This document shows, in pieces, positions 48,896 to 58,175 of a DNA stretch of 64,000 nt. Every line of letters begins with the position of its first letter. Position 1 is the stretch's first letter. The DNA lies in NCBI GenBank assembly GCA_934663595.1, contig CAKUKM010000004.1, forward strand, positions 81,614-145,613. Reading direction: 5' to 3'. The notes beneath the pieces were generated by a model. The model was not told the origin of the DNA. It did no database searches and was given only the letters and a program-made list of their open reading frames with translations. A program made the position numbers and the translations under genes. The stretch comes from an uncultured Clostridia bacterium (GTDB taxonomy: Bacteria > Bacillota > Clostridia > Christensenellales > Aristaeellaceae).

Positions 48896-51090
48896 GCGCG
48901 CACCTCCCCGGACAGGCGGCGCGCCAGCGCGCTGTAGCGCGTGAGAATCCGGTTGTTTTCCACCATCAGTCCCACGCAGCTCTCGCGGCCCACGATCACG
49001 ACCAGCTTTTTTGCGCGCGTGACCGCGGTGTAGAGCAGATTGCGCGTCATCAGCATCGGCGGGCCGCTCAGCAGCGGCAGCACGACCGCCTCGAATTCGC
49101 TGCCCTGGCTCTTGTGAACGGACATGCAATAGGCGATTTCCAGCTCGTCGAGCATGCCGGAATCGTAGGTCGCGCGCCGTCCGTCGTCGAATTCCACGGC
49201 CAGCTCGCTGTTTTCGCGATCCACGCCGCAGATATAGCCGATATCGCCGTTGAATACGCCCTTGCCGTCCTTGCCGGAGAGCGACCATTCGATATCGTAA
49301 TCATTTTTGATCTGCATGACCTTGTCGCCGAGGCGGAACACGACCTCGCCGCGATGCAGCTCGGACTTGCCGCGCTCCGGCGGATTCAGCGCCTCCTGCA
49401 GCATGCGGTTGAGCGCGTACACGCCCAGATCGCCCTTTTTCATCGGGGCCATGACCTGTATGCCGCGCAGCCGATCCACATTCAGGTATTTCGGCAGCCG
49501 GTCGCGCACCAGTCCGACCACCGATTTGGCGCATTCGGACGCGCTTTCGCGGCGCTCGATGAAGAAATCCGTGTTCTTTGCGCGCAAAAGCGGCGCTTCG
49601 CCGCGATTGATGCGGTGCGCGTTGACCACGATCATGCTCTCCTGCGCCTGGCGGAAAATCTCGGTCAGCCGCACGACGGGCACCGCGCCGGAATCGATCA
49701 AATCGCGCAGCACATTGCCCGCGCCGACCGACGGCAGCTGATCCGCGTCGCCCACCAGAATCAGCCGTGCGCCGGGCCGCAGTGCGCGCAGGAGCGACCG
49801 CATCAGAAACAGGTCGACCATGCTCATTTCATCCACGATCACGACGTCGGCATCCAGCGGATTGTCCTCGTCGCGCGCAAAGCCCTGTCCCTCGCCGCCG
49901 TATTCGAGAAGGCGGTGCAGCGTGCGCGCGGCGCAGCCGGTGGCCTCGGACATGCGCTTTGCGGCGCGCCCGGTCGGCGCGCAGAGCTCGACCGCGCCGG
50001 CCCTGCGCATCAGGCGAATGATGCAGTTGATCGAGGTCGTTTTACCGGTACCCGGGCCGCCGGTAATGACCATTACGCCGTCGGTTGCCGCGGAAATGAC
50101 CGCCTCGCGCTGCTCTTTGCAGAGATGAACGCGCTCGTCCCGCTCGTATTCTTCGATCTCGCGGTTCAGACGTGCCTCGTCGGCCAGCGCGGGCACGAGC
50201 GCGTTTTTCTGGCGCAGCAGCAGCCGGGCCGTTTCGCATTCGGCCTCGTACAGCCGCGGCGGATAGATCGCGCGCGGCGAAACGAAGCTCCCGGTAATCA
50301 GATTGCCGTCCAGTATCAGCTGGTTTACGATCTTCTGCACGCACGCCTCGTCCGCGCCCAATATGCGGCAGGCCTGCTGAATCAGCAGATTTTCCGGCAG
50401 ATACACGTGGCCCATGCCGTTTACGGCCTCGTTTAAAACATATTTTACGCCGCTGCGCAGCCGAAACTCCGATTCCGGCGCAAAGCCGAGCGACCGCGCG
50501 ATGCCGTCCGCCGTGCGAAAGCCCACGCCGTCGATTTCATCCACCAGCCGATAGGGATTGGCGCGCAGTACGCGCTCCGTCATTTCGCCGTAGGCGCGGT
50601 ATACCTTCATCGAAAGCGCGGGAGTCAGCCCGTAATTCTGCAGAAAAATCAGCGTATTGCGCATTTCATTCTGCGAGGCGAACGATTCGGCGATCATCTG
50701 CGCGCGCTTTTTGCCGATGCCGGCGATCTCGGTCAATCGATCCGGCTCGCTTTCGATGATATCCAGCGTTCGCGCTCCGAATTTTTTCACGATCAGCTTC
50801 GCGGTCGCGGGGCCGACGCCGCGTACCAGCCCGGACGACAGGTATTTCTCAATTGCGGAGCCCGTTTCCGGGCGCGTGGTTTCATAGCGCGAAACGCGAA
50901 TCTGCTCGCCGTAATCGCGATGCTCGACCAGCTCGCCCTCAAAAATCGCGTGCTCGCCGGGCTTCAGAAACGGCAAAATGCCCACGACGCTGGTGCGCCC
51001 TGAGCCGTCGAGCCGAACCGACGCTACGGTCCAGCCGTTCTGTTCATTTCGAAAGACGACGTCTTCCACCGTTCCTTCAAATTTAGACAT
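48892..51090 (-). CDS. recD2: RecD2-type ATP-dependent DNA helicase
   Basis: 732 residues. N-terminal OB-like and helix-hairpin-helix region (FEGTVEDVVFRNEQNGWTVASVRL, VRGVGPATAKLIVKKFG, IAGIGKKRAQMI), then superfamily 1B helicase motifs: GGPGTGKTTSINCI, APTGRAAKRM, DEMSMVDLFLM, VGDADQLPSVGAG, QVMAPMKKGDLG and the late MSVHKSQGSEF and YTAVTRAKKLVVIVG. RecD2 acts without RecBC in DNA repair and replication stress. ATGA overlap with the repeat gene. Start ATG at 51090 after GAAGGGGTATGC. Confidence 0.95.
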   Translation of the reverse strand: MSKFEGTVEDVVFRNEQNGWTVASVRLDGSGRTSVVGILPFLKPGEHAIFEGELVEHRDYGEQIRVSRYETTRPETGSAIEKYLSSGLVRGVGPATAKLIVKKFGARTLDIIESEPDRLTEIAGIGKKRAQMIAESFASQNEMRNTLIFLQNYGLTPALSMKVYRAYGEMTERVLRANPYRLVDEIDGVGFRTADGIARSLGFAPESEFRLRSGVKYVLNEAVNGMGHVYLPENLLIQQACRILGADEACVQKIVNQLILDGNLITGSFVSPRAIYPPRLYEAECETARLLLRQKNALVPALADEARLNREIEEYERDERVHLCKEQREAVISAATDGVMVITGGPGTGKTTSINCIIRLMRRAGAVELCAPTGRAAKRMSEATGCAARTLHRLLEYGGEGQGFARDEDNPLDADVVIVDEMSMVDLFLMRSLLRALRPGARLILVGDADQLPSVGAGNVLRDLIDSGAVPVVRLTEIFRQAQESMIVVNAHRINRGEAPLLRAKNTDFFIERRESASECAKSVVGLVRDRLPKYLNVDRLRGIQVMAPMKKGDLGVYALNRMLQEALNPPERGKSELHRGEVVFRLGDKVMQIKNDYDIEWSLSGKDGKGVFNGDIGYICGVDRENSELAVEFDDGRRATYDSGMLDELEIAYCMSVHKSQGSEFEAVVLPLLSGPPMLMTRNLLYTAVTRAKKLVVIVGRESCVGLMVENNRILTRYSALARRLSGEVRA

Positions 51091-51142
51091 GCATACCCCT
51101 TCGCCGGGCCTTTTGCTTCAAGCCCCGGTTGATCGCGCGAGG

Positions 51143-51910
51143 TTAGGCGTTCTTTTCGTAAATCAGGCAGAGGCCCTTCAGCGTGAGCAGGCCGTCCATT
51201 ACGTCGATCGCGTTCGATTCCTCGGCGACCAGCACGGCCAGACCGCCCGTTGCGATGACCTTCGCGTTCGGCGCGCCCAATTCGCGCTTCATGCGCTCCA
51301 CGAGGTAATTCACCTGGCCGATATAGCCGTATACGATGCCGGACTGCATGTTCGTGATCGTATTGCGGCCGATCACCGTTTCCGGCTTCGCCAGCTCGAA
51401 TCGCGGCAGCTTTGCCGCGCGTTCGGTCAGCGCCTCGGCGGCCAGCTTCAGGCCGGGGCAGATCGCGCCGCCCAGAAATTCGCCGCGCTCGGAAATCGCG
51501 CCGAAGGTGGTCGCGGTGCCGAAATCGATCGTAATGCACGGGCCGCCGTAGAGCTCGTAGGCCGCGACGGCGTTTGCAATGCGGTCGGAGCCGACCTCGC
51601 GCGGATTTTCGTATTTGATGTTGATGCCGGTCTTTACGCCGGGCTCGATCTTCATCGGCTCGTGGCCGAAGTAGTTGCGGCACATGTGCTCGATCGTGAA
51701 ATTGATCTGCGGAACGACCGACGATATGATGATGCCGTCGACAGCGCTTGCGGAAATGCCTTCGTGGCTTAGAAGCCCCATCAGAATGATGCCGTATTCG
51801 TCCGACGAGCGCGCGCGGTTCGTGGAAATGCGCCAGTACTGGCGCATTTCCATGCCGTCAAACAGCGCGGTTTTGATGTTGGTATTGCCAATATCGAGGG
51901 TCAGAATCAT
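51143..51910 (-). CDS. coaX: Type III pantothenate kinase
   Basis: 255 residues. LTLDIGNTNIKTALFDG is the phosphate-binding start, then SSDEYGIIL, IISSVVPQINFTIEHMCRNYFG, TGINIKYENPREVGSDRIANAVAAYELYGGPCITIDFGTATTF, the full CoaX order. It phosphorylates pantothenate in the first step of CoA synthesis. It follows a panT-like transporter gene by 18 bases, so uptake and phosphorylation are coupled. A 30-bp perfect palindrome lies within its early coding region (51823-51852). Confidence 0.95.
   Translation of the reverse strand: MILTLDIGNTNIKTALFDGMEMRQYWRISTNRARSSDEYGIILMGLLSHEGISASAVDGIIISSVVPQINFTIEHMCRNYFGHEPMKIEPGVKTGINIKYENPREVGSDRIANAVAAYELYGGPCITIDFGTATTFGAISERGEFLGGAICPGLKLAAEALTERAAKLPRFELAKPETVIGRNTITNMQSGIVYGYIGQVNYLVERMKRELGAPNAKVIATGGLAVLVAEESNAIDVMDGLLTLKGLCLIYEKNA
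51823..51852. repeat. Perfect 30-bp palindrome inside coaX
   Basis: TGGAAATGCGCCAGT and its exact reverse complement abut with no loop. It encodes MEMRQYWRIST near the coaX N-terminus. Confidence 0.85.
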
Positions 51911-51928
51911 GGTAAGCTCCCCCTGCGT

Positions 51929-52510
51929 TTATTTTTGGATTTTGCGGATTGCAAGCGTGACCGGCGTCACGATCAGCGCCGCGACGATCGCCTCGCTCGC
52001 GCCGGCGATCAGGCCGGTTCCGCCGATGGCGGCCAGCACGCTCGAATTATTCAGGCCGCACAGGATATAAAACAGGAGCATCAGCCCCAGATAAAACACC
52101 GTATTGCACAAAGAGCCCGCGGCGGCGGCATAGGAAATCGCGCGTTTGGACTGCGCGCTTTTCCGCGTGGCCTGACGGTGGGTTTCATAAACGAATACCG
52201 GAATCAGCAATCTCGGCACATAGCTCAGCAGAATGGCCAGAATCGGGCTCGCGCTCACCAGCGCTGCGGCGAGGGCGGAGGGCGTTCCGACAATGCCGAA
52301 GGCGCTCAAGACGCTCACCGTGCCGAACATCGCGCCCAGCACGAGGCCGGAGGGGAGGCCCAGTATCAGCGTTCCGACCGAAACCGGAATGCTCAGAATC
52401 GAAACCTTGATCCACGGCAGCGGAATCATTCCCAGCGGCGTGAATCCAAGGAGCAGTATAAAGGCGACGAACAGCGCAGTTAGCGCCAGCTTGCGGGTTT
52501 TAACGTCCAT
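51929..52510 (-). CDS. ECF transporter S component, probably pantothenate (PanT-like)
   Basis: 193 residues with about six hydrophobic helices, starting KLALTALFVAFILLLGFTPLGMIPLP, the common S-component opening that contacts the shared EcfT subunit. GLPSGLVLGAMFGTVSVLSAF and the C-terminal LVTPVTLAIRKI follow the ECF-S pattern. Location directly before coaX suggests pantothenate as substrate; the residues that would prove this cannot be judged by eye. The EcfAA'T energising module lies elsewhere. Ribosome binding site CGGAGGAACGCAAA; on the minus strand TATAAT at 52614-52619 is its probable -10. Confidence 0.8.
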   Translation of the reverse strand: MDVKTRKLALTALFVAFILLLGFTPLGMIPLPWIKVSILSIPVSVGTLILGLPSGLVLGAMFGTVSVLSAFGIVGTPSALAAALVSASPILAILLSYVPRLLIPVFVYETHRQATRKSAQSKRAISYAAAAGSLCNTVFYLGLMLLFYILCGLNNSSVLAAIGGTGLIAGASEAIVAALIVTPVTLAIRKIQK

Positions 52511-52673
52511 TTTGCGTTCCTCCGTTTGAGTTCATTTTTCAGATACCCGACGAATTGGATGAGACGAACCTACCATGACCGACGATGTTCGGCTCCGAAG
52601 ATGCCGACGATTCATTATAGCATACCCGGCCGCCGCGGTAAAACCACATTGTGTTAAAAAGAAATTCACGCCC

Positions 52674-52702
52674 TTGTAAGTCCCGAACGCGCATGCTATA
52701 AT
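52674..52702 (+). promoter_or_regulatory. Promoter of the cupin gene
   Basis: TTGTAA at 52674-52679 and TATAAT at 52697-52702 with 17 bp spacing. Confidence 0.7.
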
Positions 52703-52771
52703 ATGGGCATCCAATAAAAAACGGATTTTCCGCGCGATACGCGCTTCGAAGACCCCAAGGAGGCAAATACC

Positions 52772-53113
52772 ATGATTACCCGCAAAGATGAACAGAAAAT
52801 CAGCATTCGCGAATACATGCGCGGCGGCAGGAAGCACGTCAAGCTCGCGGCGCTGTCCAGCGAGCTGCCCGGAAACGCGCGCCTGTTCAGCGTGTTGACG
52901 CTCGTCCCCGGCGCGTCCATCGGCTATCACGTTCACGAGAATGAAACCGAGATGTTCTATTTCATCGAGGGCTGCGGCCGCGTGCAGGACGACGATCGCT
53001 TTTACGACATCACCGCCGGCGATTCCATGGCGACGTTCAGCGGCCATGGCCACGCGGTAGAAAATACCGGCGATCACGATCTGGTGATCCTCGCCGCAAT
53101 CATCAAGGACTGA
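52772..53113 (+). CDS. Small cupin-domain protein
   Basis: 113 residues forming one cupin barrel. Motif 1 is PGASIGYHVHENETEMFYFIEG (two His and a Glu as metal ligands) and motif 2 DSMATFSGHGHAVENTG with the last His. The family is very broad (epimerases, dioxygenases, sugar or ligand binding), so no role is assigned. It stands alone between its own promoter and terminator. Ribosome binding site AAGGAGGCAAATACC. Confidence 0.85.
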   Translation: MITRKDEQKISIREYMRGGRKHVKLAALSSELPGNARLFSVLTLVPGASIGYHVHENETEMFYFIEGCGRVQDDDRFYDITAGDSMATFSGHGHAVENTGDHDLVILAAIIKD

Positions 53114-53123
53114 TTCAAAAACA

Positions 53124-53157
53124 GGGCGCCCTGCGAAACCGCTTCGCAGGGCGCTTG
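53124..53157. terminator. Bidirectional terminator, cupin / hydrolase
   Basis: GCGCCCTGCGAA pairs perfectly with TTCGCAGGGCGC around a five-base loop between convergent genes. Confidence 0.8.
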
Positions 53158-53159
53158 CT

Positions 53160-54113
53160 TTATGGCCGTTTGACCGGATTGGTTCTGCTTAGAAAATCGT
53201 GCGTCGCGCGCGTGTATTTGTCCCGATCTATCAAATAGGAAAGCGCGTGGCCCGCGCCGGGAAAGGTCGCGAGCGTCTTTTCGGAGGCGCAGGCGGCATA
53301 GTTGACGCGGCTCATCTCGCACGGAACGAAGCGATCGTCCTCGCCGTGGAGAAGCAATACGGGGATTCGGCACTTTTTCAGCGCGTCCTCCGCGCTCGCC
53401 GCGCGCAGATCGAATCCGCCGAAGAGCCGCGCCCCCAGCCGGAGCAGCGGAAGCATCAGCCCCGCCGGCCCGTGCCGGTCGCGAATCACCTTTTTCAAAA
53501 TGGCCTCCGGCGAGGAATAGCCGCAATCGGCGATGATGCCGGTCACGTTTTCGGGAAGCGGCAGCTCCGAGGCCATCAGCACCGTCGCCGCGCCCATAGA
53601 CACGCCCACGAGCGTGATCTTCGTTTCCGGCCCGAATCGCTTCAGCGCAAAGCGCACCCATTCCAGACAGTCCTCGCGCTCGCGAATGCCGAACGTCAGG
53701 CATTTGCCGTCGCTCGCGCCGTGCGCGCGCTGATCGACGAGCAGGACATTGTAGCCGTCCTGCAGCGCCTGCGGAAGTCCACCGCAGAAATCGCGCGCGC
53801 CCGTGCTGCGATAGCCGTGAAACAGAAGCTGCACCGGCGCGCCCGGCGCGGTTTCATAGTAGCGCCCGCGCAGCGTCAGCCCGTCGGTCGATTGCGTTTC
53901 AACCGGCTGAAACGGTATCGCCGCCGCCGAATCGATCATGGAGAGCATTCTTTCGCGCAGGGGCGCATATTGTTCGCTCCGGGGAACGCGCCGGGGATCG
54001 AGCGTTTTGGCGCGCCGCACGACGAATGCGAGCCGGTACAGAAGGTGCGAAAGCGCCAATACCGCCGCGGCCGCGATCAGCAGAATAACGATGAACATGT
54101 AAACTGGCTTCAT
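53160..54113 (-). CDS. Membrane-anchored alpha/beta hydrolase
   Basis: 317 residues: an N-terminal helix (MFIVILLIAAAAVLALSHLLY) anchors a hydrolase domain with LLFHGYRSTGARDF, VDQRAHGASDGKCLTFGIRE, the elbow GVSMGAATVLMA (around 170), the acid in LHGEDDRFVP and His in GAGHALSY, a complete triad. It resembles YtxM/BAAT-like or monoglyceride-lipase-type proteins common in Gram-positives. Its ATG directly abuts the TAA of the AI-2E-family gene, after GGAGGGAACTTAA, so the two are a tight pair. Substrate unknown, possibly a lipid ester. Confidence 0.8.
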   Translation of the reverse strand: MKPVYMFIVILLIAAAAVLALSHLLYRLAFVVRRAKTLDPRRVPRSEQYAPLRERMLSMIDSAAAIPFQPVETQSTDGLTLRGRYYETAPGAPVQLLFHGYRSTGARDFCGGLPQALQDGYNVLLVDQRAHGASDGKCLTFGIREREDCLEWVRFALKRFGPETKITLVGVSMGAATVLMASELPLPENVTGIIADCGYSSPEAILKKVIRDRHGPAGLMLPLLRLGARLFGGFDLRAASAEDALKKCRIPVLLLHGEDDRFVPCEMSRVNYAACASEKTLATFPGAGHALSYLIDRDKYTRATHDFLSRTNPVKRP

Positions 54114-55226
54114 TTAAGTTCCCTCCGGAGAATGCGCGCCGTCCCGGCGATGGAGATCCTCGCGCAGCAGCGCATAGCACGTCGCGGTGATCGGAACGCC
54201 CACGATCATGCCGGGAATGCCCCAGAAGCCGCCGCCGACCGTGACCGCCGCGAGCACCCACAGTCCGGGCAGGCCGATCGACGAGCCAACCACGCGCGGG
54301 TAAATCAGATTGCCCTCGACCTGCTGTAAAAGAATCAGGAATACGATGAAGACCAGCGCCTTGATCGGCGAAACGGTGAAAATCATGACCGCGCCGACGA
54401 TCGCGCCGATATACGAGCCGAGAATCGGAATCAGCGCCGTGATTCCCACCACGCAGCCGACCATCGCCGCGTAGGGAATGCCCAGAATCAGCATGCCGAG
54501 CGCGCAGAGCGTGCCGAGGAGGGCCGCCTCGGTGCACTGGCCGACGATATAGCTGCGGAAATACGTGTTCGCCGTGGAGAGAATGTGGTGAACGGGCCGG
54601 CGCACCTTTTTGGGAATGTAGGCGCGGCAGACGCGGCCGAACTGCGCGGTCAGCTTTTCCTTGCTCGCGAGCATGTAAACGCTGAATACCATGGCGATTA
54701 CGAGCGTGCTGATGCTCGATACCAGCCCGGTAATCTGCGAAATCAGCCAGGTCGCGCCGTCGCCCATGAACCCGAGCGCCACGCTGAACCACTGCTCAAG
54801 CGTCTTTTCCAGTTCCTGAACGCGGCTCGTGTCGGTCAACGCCCAGCGCTTGAGCTTTTCGGCCGCGACGTTGAACAGGCCCGGCAGCTGCTGCGTGAGC
54901 AGCTGCATGCAGCGCACGAATTCCGGCAGGATCAACCAGACCAGCAGCCCGACCAGAATCAGCACGCCCAGAAACGAAATCAGCAGGCTCGCCGTGCGGC
55001 GCAGCTTTTTCATTCGCGGCGTTTCGCGCTTCGGCGCGAAGTGGCGCTCGATCAGGCTCATTAAAATATTGGCGACATACGCGATTTCCAGCCCCAGAAT
55101 CAGCGGCTTCGCGGCGGAAAGCGCGGCGCTTAAAAGAAGCAGCAGCGCATCCCAATAGTGAATCGCGAGATACAGCAGAAAAATTCCGAACAGCCATAAA
55201 AAGCGCGGCTTGTGAAACAGTTTCAT
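54114..55226 (-). CDS. AI-2E family permease (YtvI-like)
   Basis: 370 residues, seven to eight membrane helices. FLWLFGIFLLYLAIHYW at the start, PEFVRCMQLLTQQLPGLF before a periplasmic-side helical stretch, YFRSYIVGQCTEAALLGTLCALGMLILGIPYAAMVGCVVGITALIPILGSYIGAIVGA, and a late IYPRVVGSSIGLPGLWVLAAVTVGGGFWGIPGMIVGVP identify the family. Members transport autoinducer-2, ions or unknown solutes. Probable minus-strand -10 TATAAT at 55253-55258. Confidence 0.9.
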   Translation of the reverse strand: MKLFHKPRFLWLFGIFLLYLAIHYWDALLLLLSAALSAAKPLILGLEIAYVANILMSLIERHFAPKRETPRMKKLRRTASLLISFLGVLILVGLLVWLILPEFVRCMQLLTQQLPGLFNVAAEKLKRWALTDTSRVQELEKTLEQWFSVALGFMGDGATWLISQITGLVSSISTLVIAMVFSVYMLASKEKLTAQFGRVCRAYIPKKVRRPVHHILSTANTYFRSYIVGQCTEAALLGTLCALGMLILGIPYAAMVGCVVGITALIPILGSYIGAIVGAVMIFTVSPIKALVFIVFLILLQQVEGNLIYPRVVGSSIGLPGLWVLAAVTVGGGFWGIPGMIVGVPITATCYALLREDLHRRDGAHSPEGT

Positions 55227-55412
55227 GTGTTCCTCCGTGGCGTTTTTTTTCCATTATACACGCTTCCGGCGAAAAAGAAAAGGGGAGAAATGCAAACCAA
55301 AATCACAGAAAATTTGCGTAAACGCTATCTACGGCAGGGAAAATGTGCTATAATAAAAATTGAATACCCGTTTCTATTTGTTTTGAAACGTGCGAGGAGG
55401 TTGTCTGTCAGG

Positions 55413-56714
55413 ATGGATGTCCCTTTAAGTCCGTGTATCCTTTCGGCGGTATTTCTTTTCATTGCGGCGTTTGTGTATGCGCTGAATACTGCGTTGCCCG
55501 CGGCGGACGAGGCTGAGCTGGAAAAGCGGGCCTCCGGCGGCAATGCCGGCGCAAAGCGCGCGCTTCGGCTGCTCAAGCGGTTCGACGGCGGCTATGGCGA
55601 GATTCGCATGACGTATGCGCTTTTGATCTGCGCGGCGTTCGCGTGCCTGGAAACGGCGGTTTCTCCGGCGATTGCGAAGGCGCTTTCGCTGTCCGCGCTG
55701 GCGAGCGCGCTGCTTCTGCTGGTGGCGTTCGGCTTTCTGGCCGCGGTGCTCACGGCGATTCTGCCCGGAAGCATCGCCATGCACGCGCCGGAGGGCGCGC
55801 TGAACAGCGTGTCCCTGATTGCGGAGAGCGCGATCGTGGCGCTTTCGGTGATTACGAAGCCCGCGTGCTGGCTGGCGGCGGCGATGCTCAAGCCCTTTCA
55901 CATTCAGATCGGCAGCAATGCCGAGCGCGTGACCGAGGAAGATATCCGCATGATGGTGGATATCGGCGAGGAAAAGGGCGCGATCGAATCCGATGAAAAG
56001 GAAATGATCGAGAACATCTTCGAATTCAACAACACCAGCGCCGAGGAATGCATGGTGCACCGCAAGGACATTACGGCGATTGATCTTGCGATGAGCGAGG
56101 ACAAGGTGCTGGATGTGATTGCCAAAAGCGGCCTTTCGCGCTTCCCGGTTTACGATGGCTCGATCGACAACGTGGTCGGCATACTGACCGCGCGCGATTT
56201 TCTGATCAACCGCTGCCGCGAGAACCCGAAATCCTTCCGCGAGCTGATTCGCCCGGCGCACTTCGTTCCCGAAACGGTGCATACGGACGTGCTGTTCCGC
56301 GAAATGCAGACGCGCAAGCAGCATATGTCGATCGTGATCGACGAATACGGCGGAACGAGCGGCCTGATTACGATGGAGGATCTGCTGGAGGAAATCGTCG
56401 GCAATATTTACGATGAATTCGATCCCAGCGAGGAACAGGACATCACGCCGCTGCCGGACGGCCGCTGGCGCGTCGCCGGATCGGTGGATCTGGAAACGCT
56501 GGGCGAGGAGCTGGACGTCGAGCTTCCGCTGGACGAGGAATACGATACGCTCGGCGGACTGGTGTTTAATCATCTGGCGGAAATTCCCGCGGACGGATCG
56601 CGGCCGGTGGTGGAATGCTTCGGCATTCGCGTGAGCGTTACGGAGATTGCGGACCGGCGCGTGGAATGGGCGATTGTGGAAAAGCTGCCCGAGGCGGAAA
56701 AGGACGACGAATAA
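55413..56714 (+). CDS. CNNM/HlyC-type membrane protein with CBS pair
   Basis: 433 residues: an N-terminal CNNM (DUF21) membrane domain of three to four helices, a CBS pair (about 205-325, with MVHRKDITAIDLAMSEDKVLDVIAKSGLSRFPVYDG and MSIVIDEYGGTSGLITMEDLLEEIVGNIYDE), and a C-terminal CorC_HlyC domain (PLPDGRWRVAGSVDLETLGEEL). Often labelled hemolysin; homologs handle magnesium efflux. The ATG at 55413 lies 12 bases after AGGAGG, a long spacing. The promoter is an extended -10, TGTGCTATAAT, ending at 55354. Confidence 0.9.
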   Translation: MDVPLSPCILSAVFLFIAAFVYALNTALPAADEAELEKRASGGNAGAKRALRLLKRFDGGYGEIRMTYALLICAAFACLETAVSPAIAKALSLSALASALLLLVAFGFLAAVLTAILPGSIAMHAPEGALNSVSLIAESAIVALSVITKPACWLAAAMLKPFHIQIGSNAERVTEEDIRMMVDIGEEKGAIESDEKEMIENIFEFNNTSAEECMVHRKDITAIDLAMSEDKVLDVIAKSGLSRFPVYDGSIDNVVGILTARDFLINRCRENPKSFRELIRPAHFVPETVHTDVLFREMQTRKQHMSIVIDEYGGTSGLITMEDLLEEIVGNIYDEFDPSEEQDITPLPDGRWRVAGSVDLETLGEELDVELPLDEEYDTLGGLVFNHLAEIPADGSRPVVECFGIRVSVTEIADRRVEWAIVEKLPEAEKDDE

Positions 56715-56739
56715 ACAAACGGAAGGGAAGACAAACGGC

Positions 56740-57309
56740 ATGGAGAAGCTGAAACGGAGAATTCTGGAGGAAGGCCGCGCGCTGAACGATCAGGTGCTGC
56801 TGGTGGATTCGTTTCTGAACCATCAGGTGGACCCCGCGCTGATGCGCGATATCGGCGACGAGTTTGCGCGCAGATTCAGGGACGCGGGCATTACGCGCGT
56901 GGCGACGATCGAATCCTCGGGCATCGCTCCGGCGGTGATGACGGCGCTTGCGCTGAACGTTCCCATGGTGATTCTGAAAAAATCGGTATCCAGCATTCTC
57001 AAGGAAGGCGTATTGCAGACCGAGGTATTCTCGTTTACGAAAAACGCCTCTTATCAGCTTACGCTCAAGGGTCGCTACGTGCAGCCGGGCGATCGCGTGC
57101 TGCTGATCGACGATTTTCTCGCCAACGGCGAGGCGGCGTTCGGCGGCATTCGCCTGATCGAGCGGGCGGGCGCGCAGGTCGCGGGCGTGGGCGTGGTGAT
57201 CGCCAAGGCGTTCCAGCCGGGTCTGAATAAGCTGCGCGAGGCGGGCTATGCGGTCGAGGCGCTCGCGCCGGTTCGCCGCATGGCGGAAAATGTCATTGAA
57301 TTTGATTAA
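56740..57309 (+). CDS. xpt: Xanthine phosphoribosyltransferase
   Basis: 189 residues. MEKLKRRILEEGRALNDQVLLVDSFLNHQVDP opens as in Xpt; ESSGIAPAVMTALALNVPMVILKK and the PRPP loop VLLIDDFLANGEAAFGG complete it. It makes XMP from xanthine for purine salvage. Only 25 bases separate it from the CNNM gene, so no purine riboswitch can be present as in Bacillus, and xpt appears to be transcribed from upstream. Start ATG at 56740 after GGAAGGGAAG. Confidence 0.95.
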   Translation: MEKLKRRILEEGRALNDQVLLVDSFLNHQVDPALMRDIGDEFARRFRDAGITRVATIESSGIAPAVMTALALNVPMVILKKSVSSILKEGVLQTEVFSFTKNASYQLTLKGRYVQPGDRVLLIDDFLANGEAAFGGIRLIERAGAQVAGVGVVIAKAFQPGLNKLREAGYAVEALAPVRRMAENVIEFD

Positions 57310-57327
57310 GGCAAAGGATGATTGAAA

Positions 57328-58107
57328 ATGGAACTCAAGGATGTAAAATGCTTTCTTCTGGACATGGACGGCACGTTTTATCTGGGCAATCAGCTGATCG
57401 AGGGCTCGCTTTCGTTTATCGATAAGGTGGTTTCCTCCGGCCGCGATTTCATGTTCCTGACCAACAATTCCTCCCACAACGCGAATTTTTATGTGCAGAA
57501 GCTGGCGAAGATGGGCCTGAGCATCGACCGCAGCAAGGTCATGACCTCCGGCGAGGCGACGTGCGAGAAGATCAACGAGCTGTATCCCGGCAAGCGCGCG
57601 TTCGTGCTGGGCAACGAATTCCTGCTCGAGGAGTTCGCAGAGGCGGGCATTCCGGTGGACAATGAAAACCCGGAGATCGTCGTAATCGGCTTCGACACGA
57701 CGCTTACGTATCAGAAGATGTGGGACGTGTGCAATTTCGTGCGCGCGGGCCTTCCGTATATCGCGACGCATCCGGACTTCAATTGCCCGACCGAGACCGG
57801 CTTCATGCCCGATATCGGCGCGATCATGGATTTCATTGAGGCGTCCACCGGCCGCCGCCCCGATCTGATCGTCGGCAAACCCTATACCGGCATCGTCGAG
57901 GCCGTAAAGCGCAGAACGGGCCTGAACGTCAATGAGCTGGCGATGGTGGGCGACCGCCTGTACACGGATATCGAAACCGGCCTTCGCAGCGGCATGCTGT
58001 CGATTCTGGTCATGTCCGGCGAAACCACGGAGGAAATGCTGGCCGAGTCCAAGACGGTGCCGGATCTCAAGTTCGGCCGCCTGTCCGACATGAACGACCT
58101 GCTGTAA
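57328..58107 (+). CDS. HAD-IIA family sugar phosphatase (NagD-like)
   Basis: 259 residues. Motif I CFLLDMDGTFYLGNQLIEGS, motif II FLTNNSSHN, the C2-type cap, the Lys in IVGKPYTGI and motif IV MVGDRLYTDIETGLRSGM identify the NagD/4-nitrophenylphosphatase group. Likely a house-cleaning sugar- or nucleotide-phosphate phosphatase. The start is ATG 57328, eight bases after AAAGGATG; a TTG two codons earlier is less likely. 18 bases after xpt, so probably the same transcript. Confidence 0.92.
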   Translation: MELKDVKCFLLDMDGTFYLGNQLIEGSLSFIDKVVSSGRDFMFLTNNSSHNANFYVQKLAKMGLSIDRSKVMTSGEATCEKINELYPGKRAFVLGNEFLLEEFAEAGIPVDNENPEIVVIGFDTTLTYQKMWDVCNFVRAGLPYIATHPDFNCPTETGFMPDIGAIMDFIEASTGRRPDLIVGKPYTGIVEAVKRRTGLNVNELAMVGDRLYTDIETGLRSGMLSILVMSGETTEEMLAESKTVPDLKFGRLSDMNDLL

Positions 58108-58115
58108 AAAAACAA

Positions 58116-58151
58116 CAAACCGGAGAGGACAAGCGCGTTCTCTCCGATTTG
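58116..58151 (+). terminator. Weak terminator after the HAD phosphatase
   Basis: CGGAGAG (58121-58127) pairs with CTCTCCG (58140-58146), with CAAA/TTTG flanks but no long T-run. Confidence 0.45.
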
Positions 58152-58175
58152 TGTATCAAGGAGGACGCAAAAGCA

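Noticed and set aside
56715..56739. Purine riboswitch before xpt
   Set aside because: Only 25 bases separate xpt from the upstream gene, too short for the aptamer.
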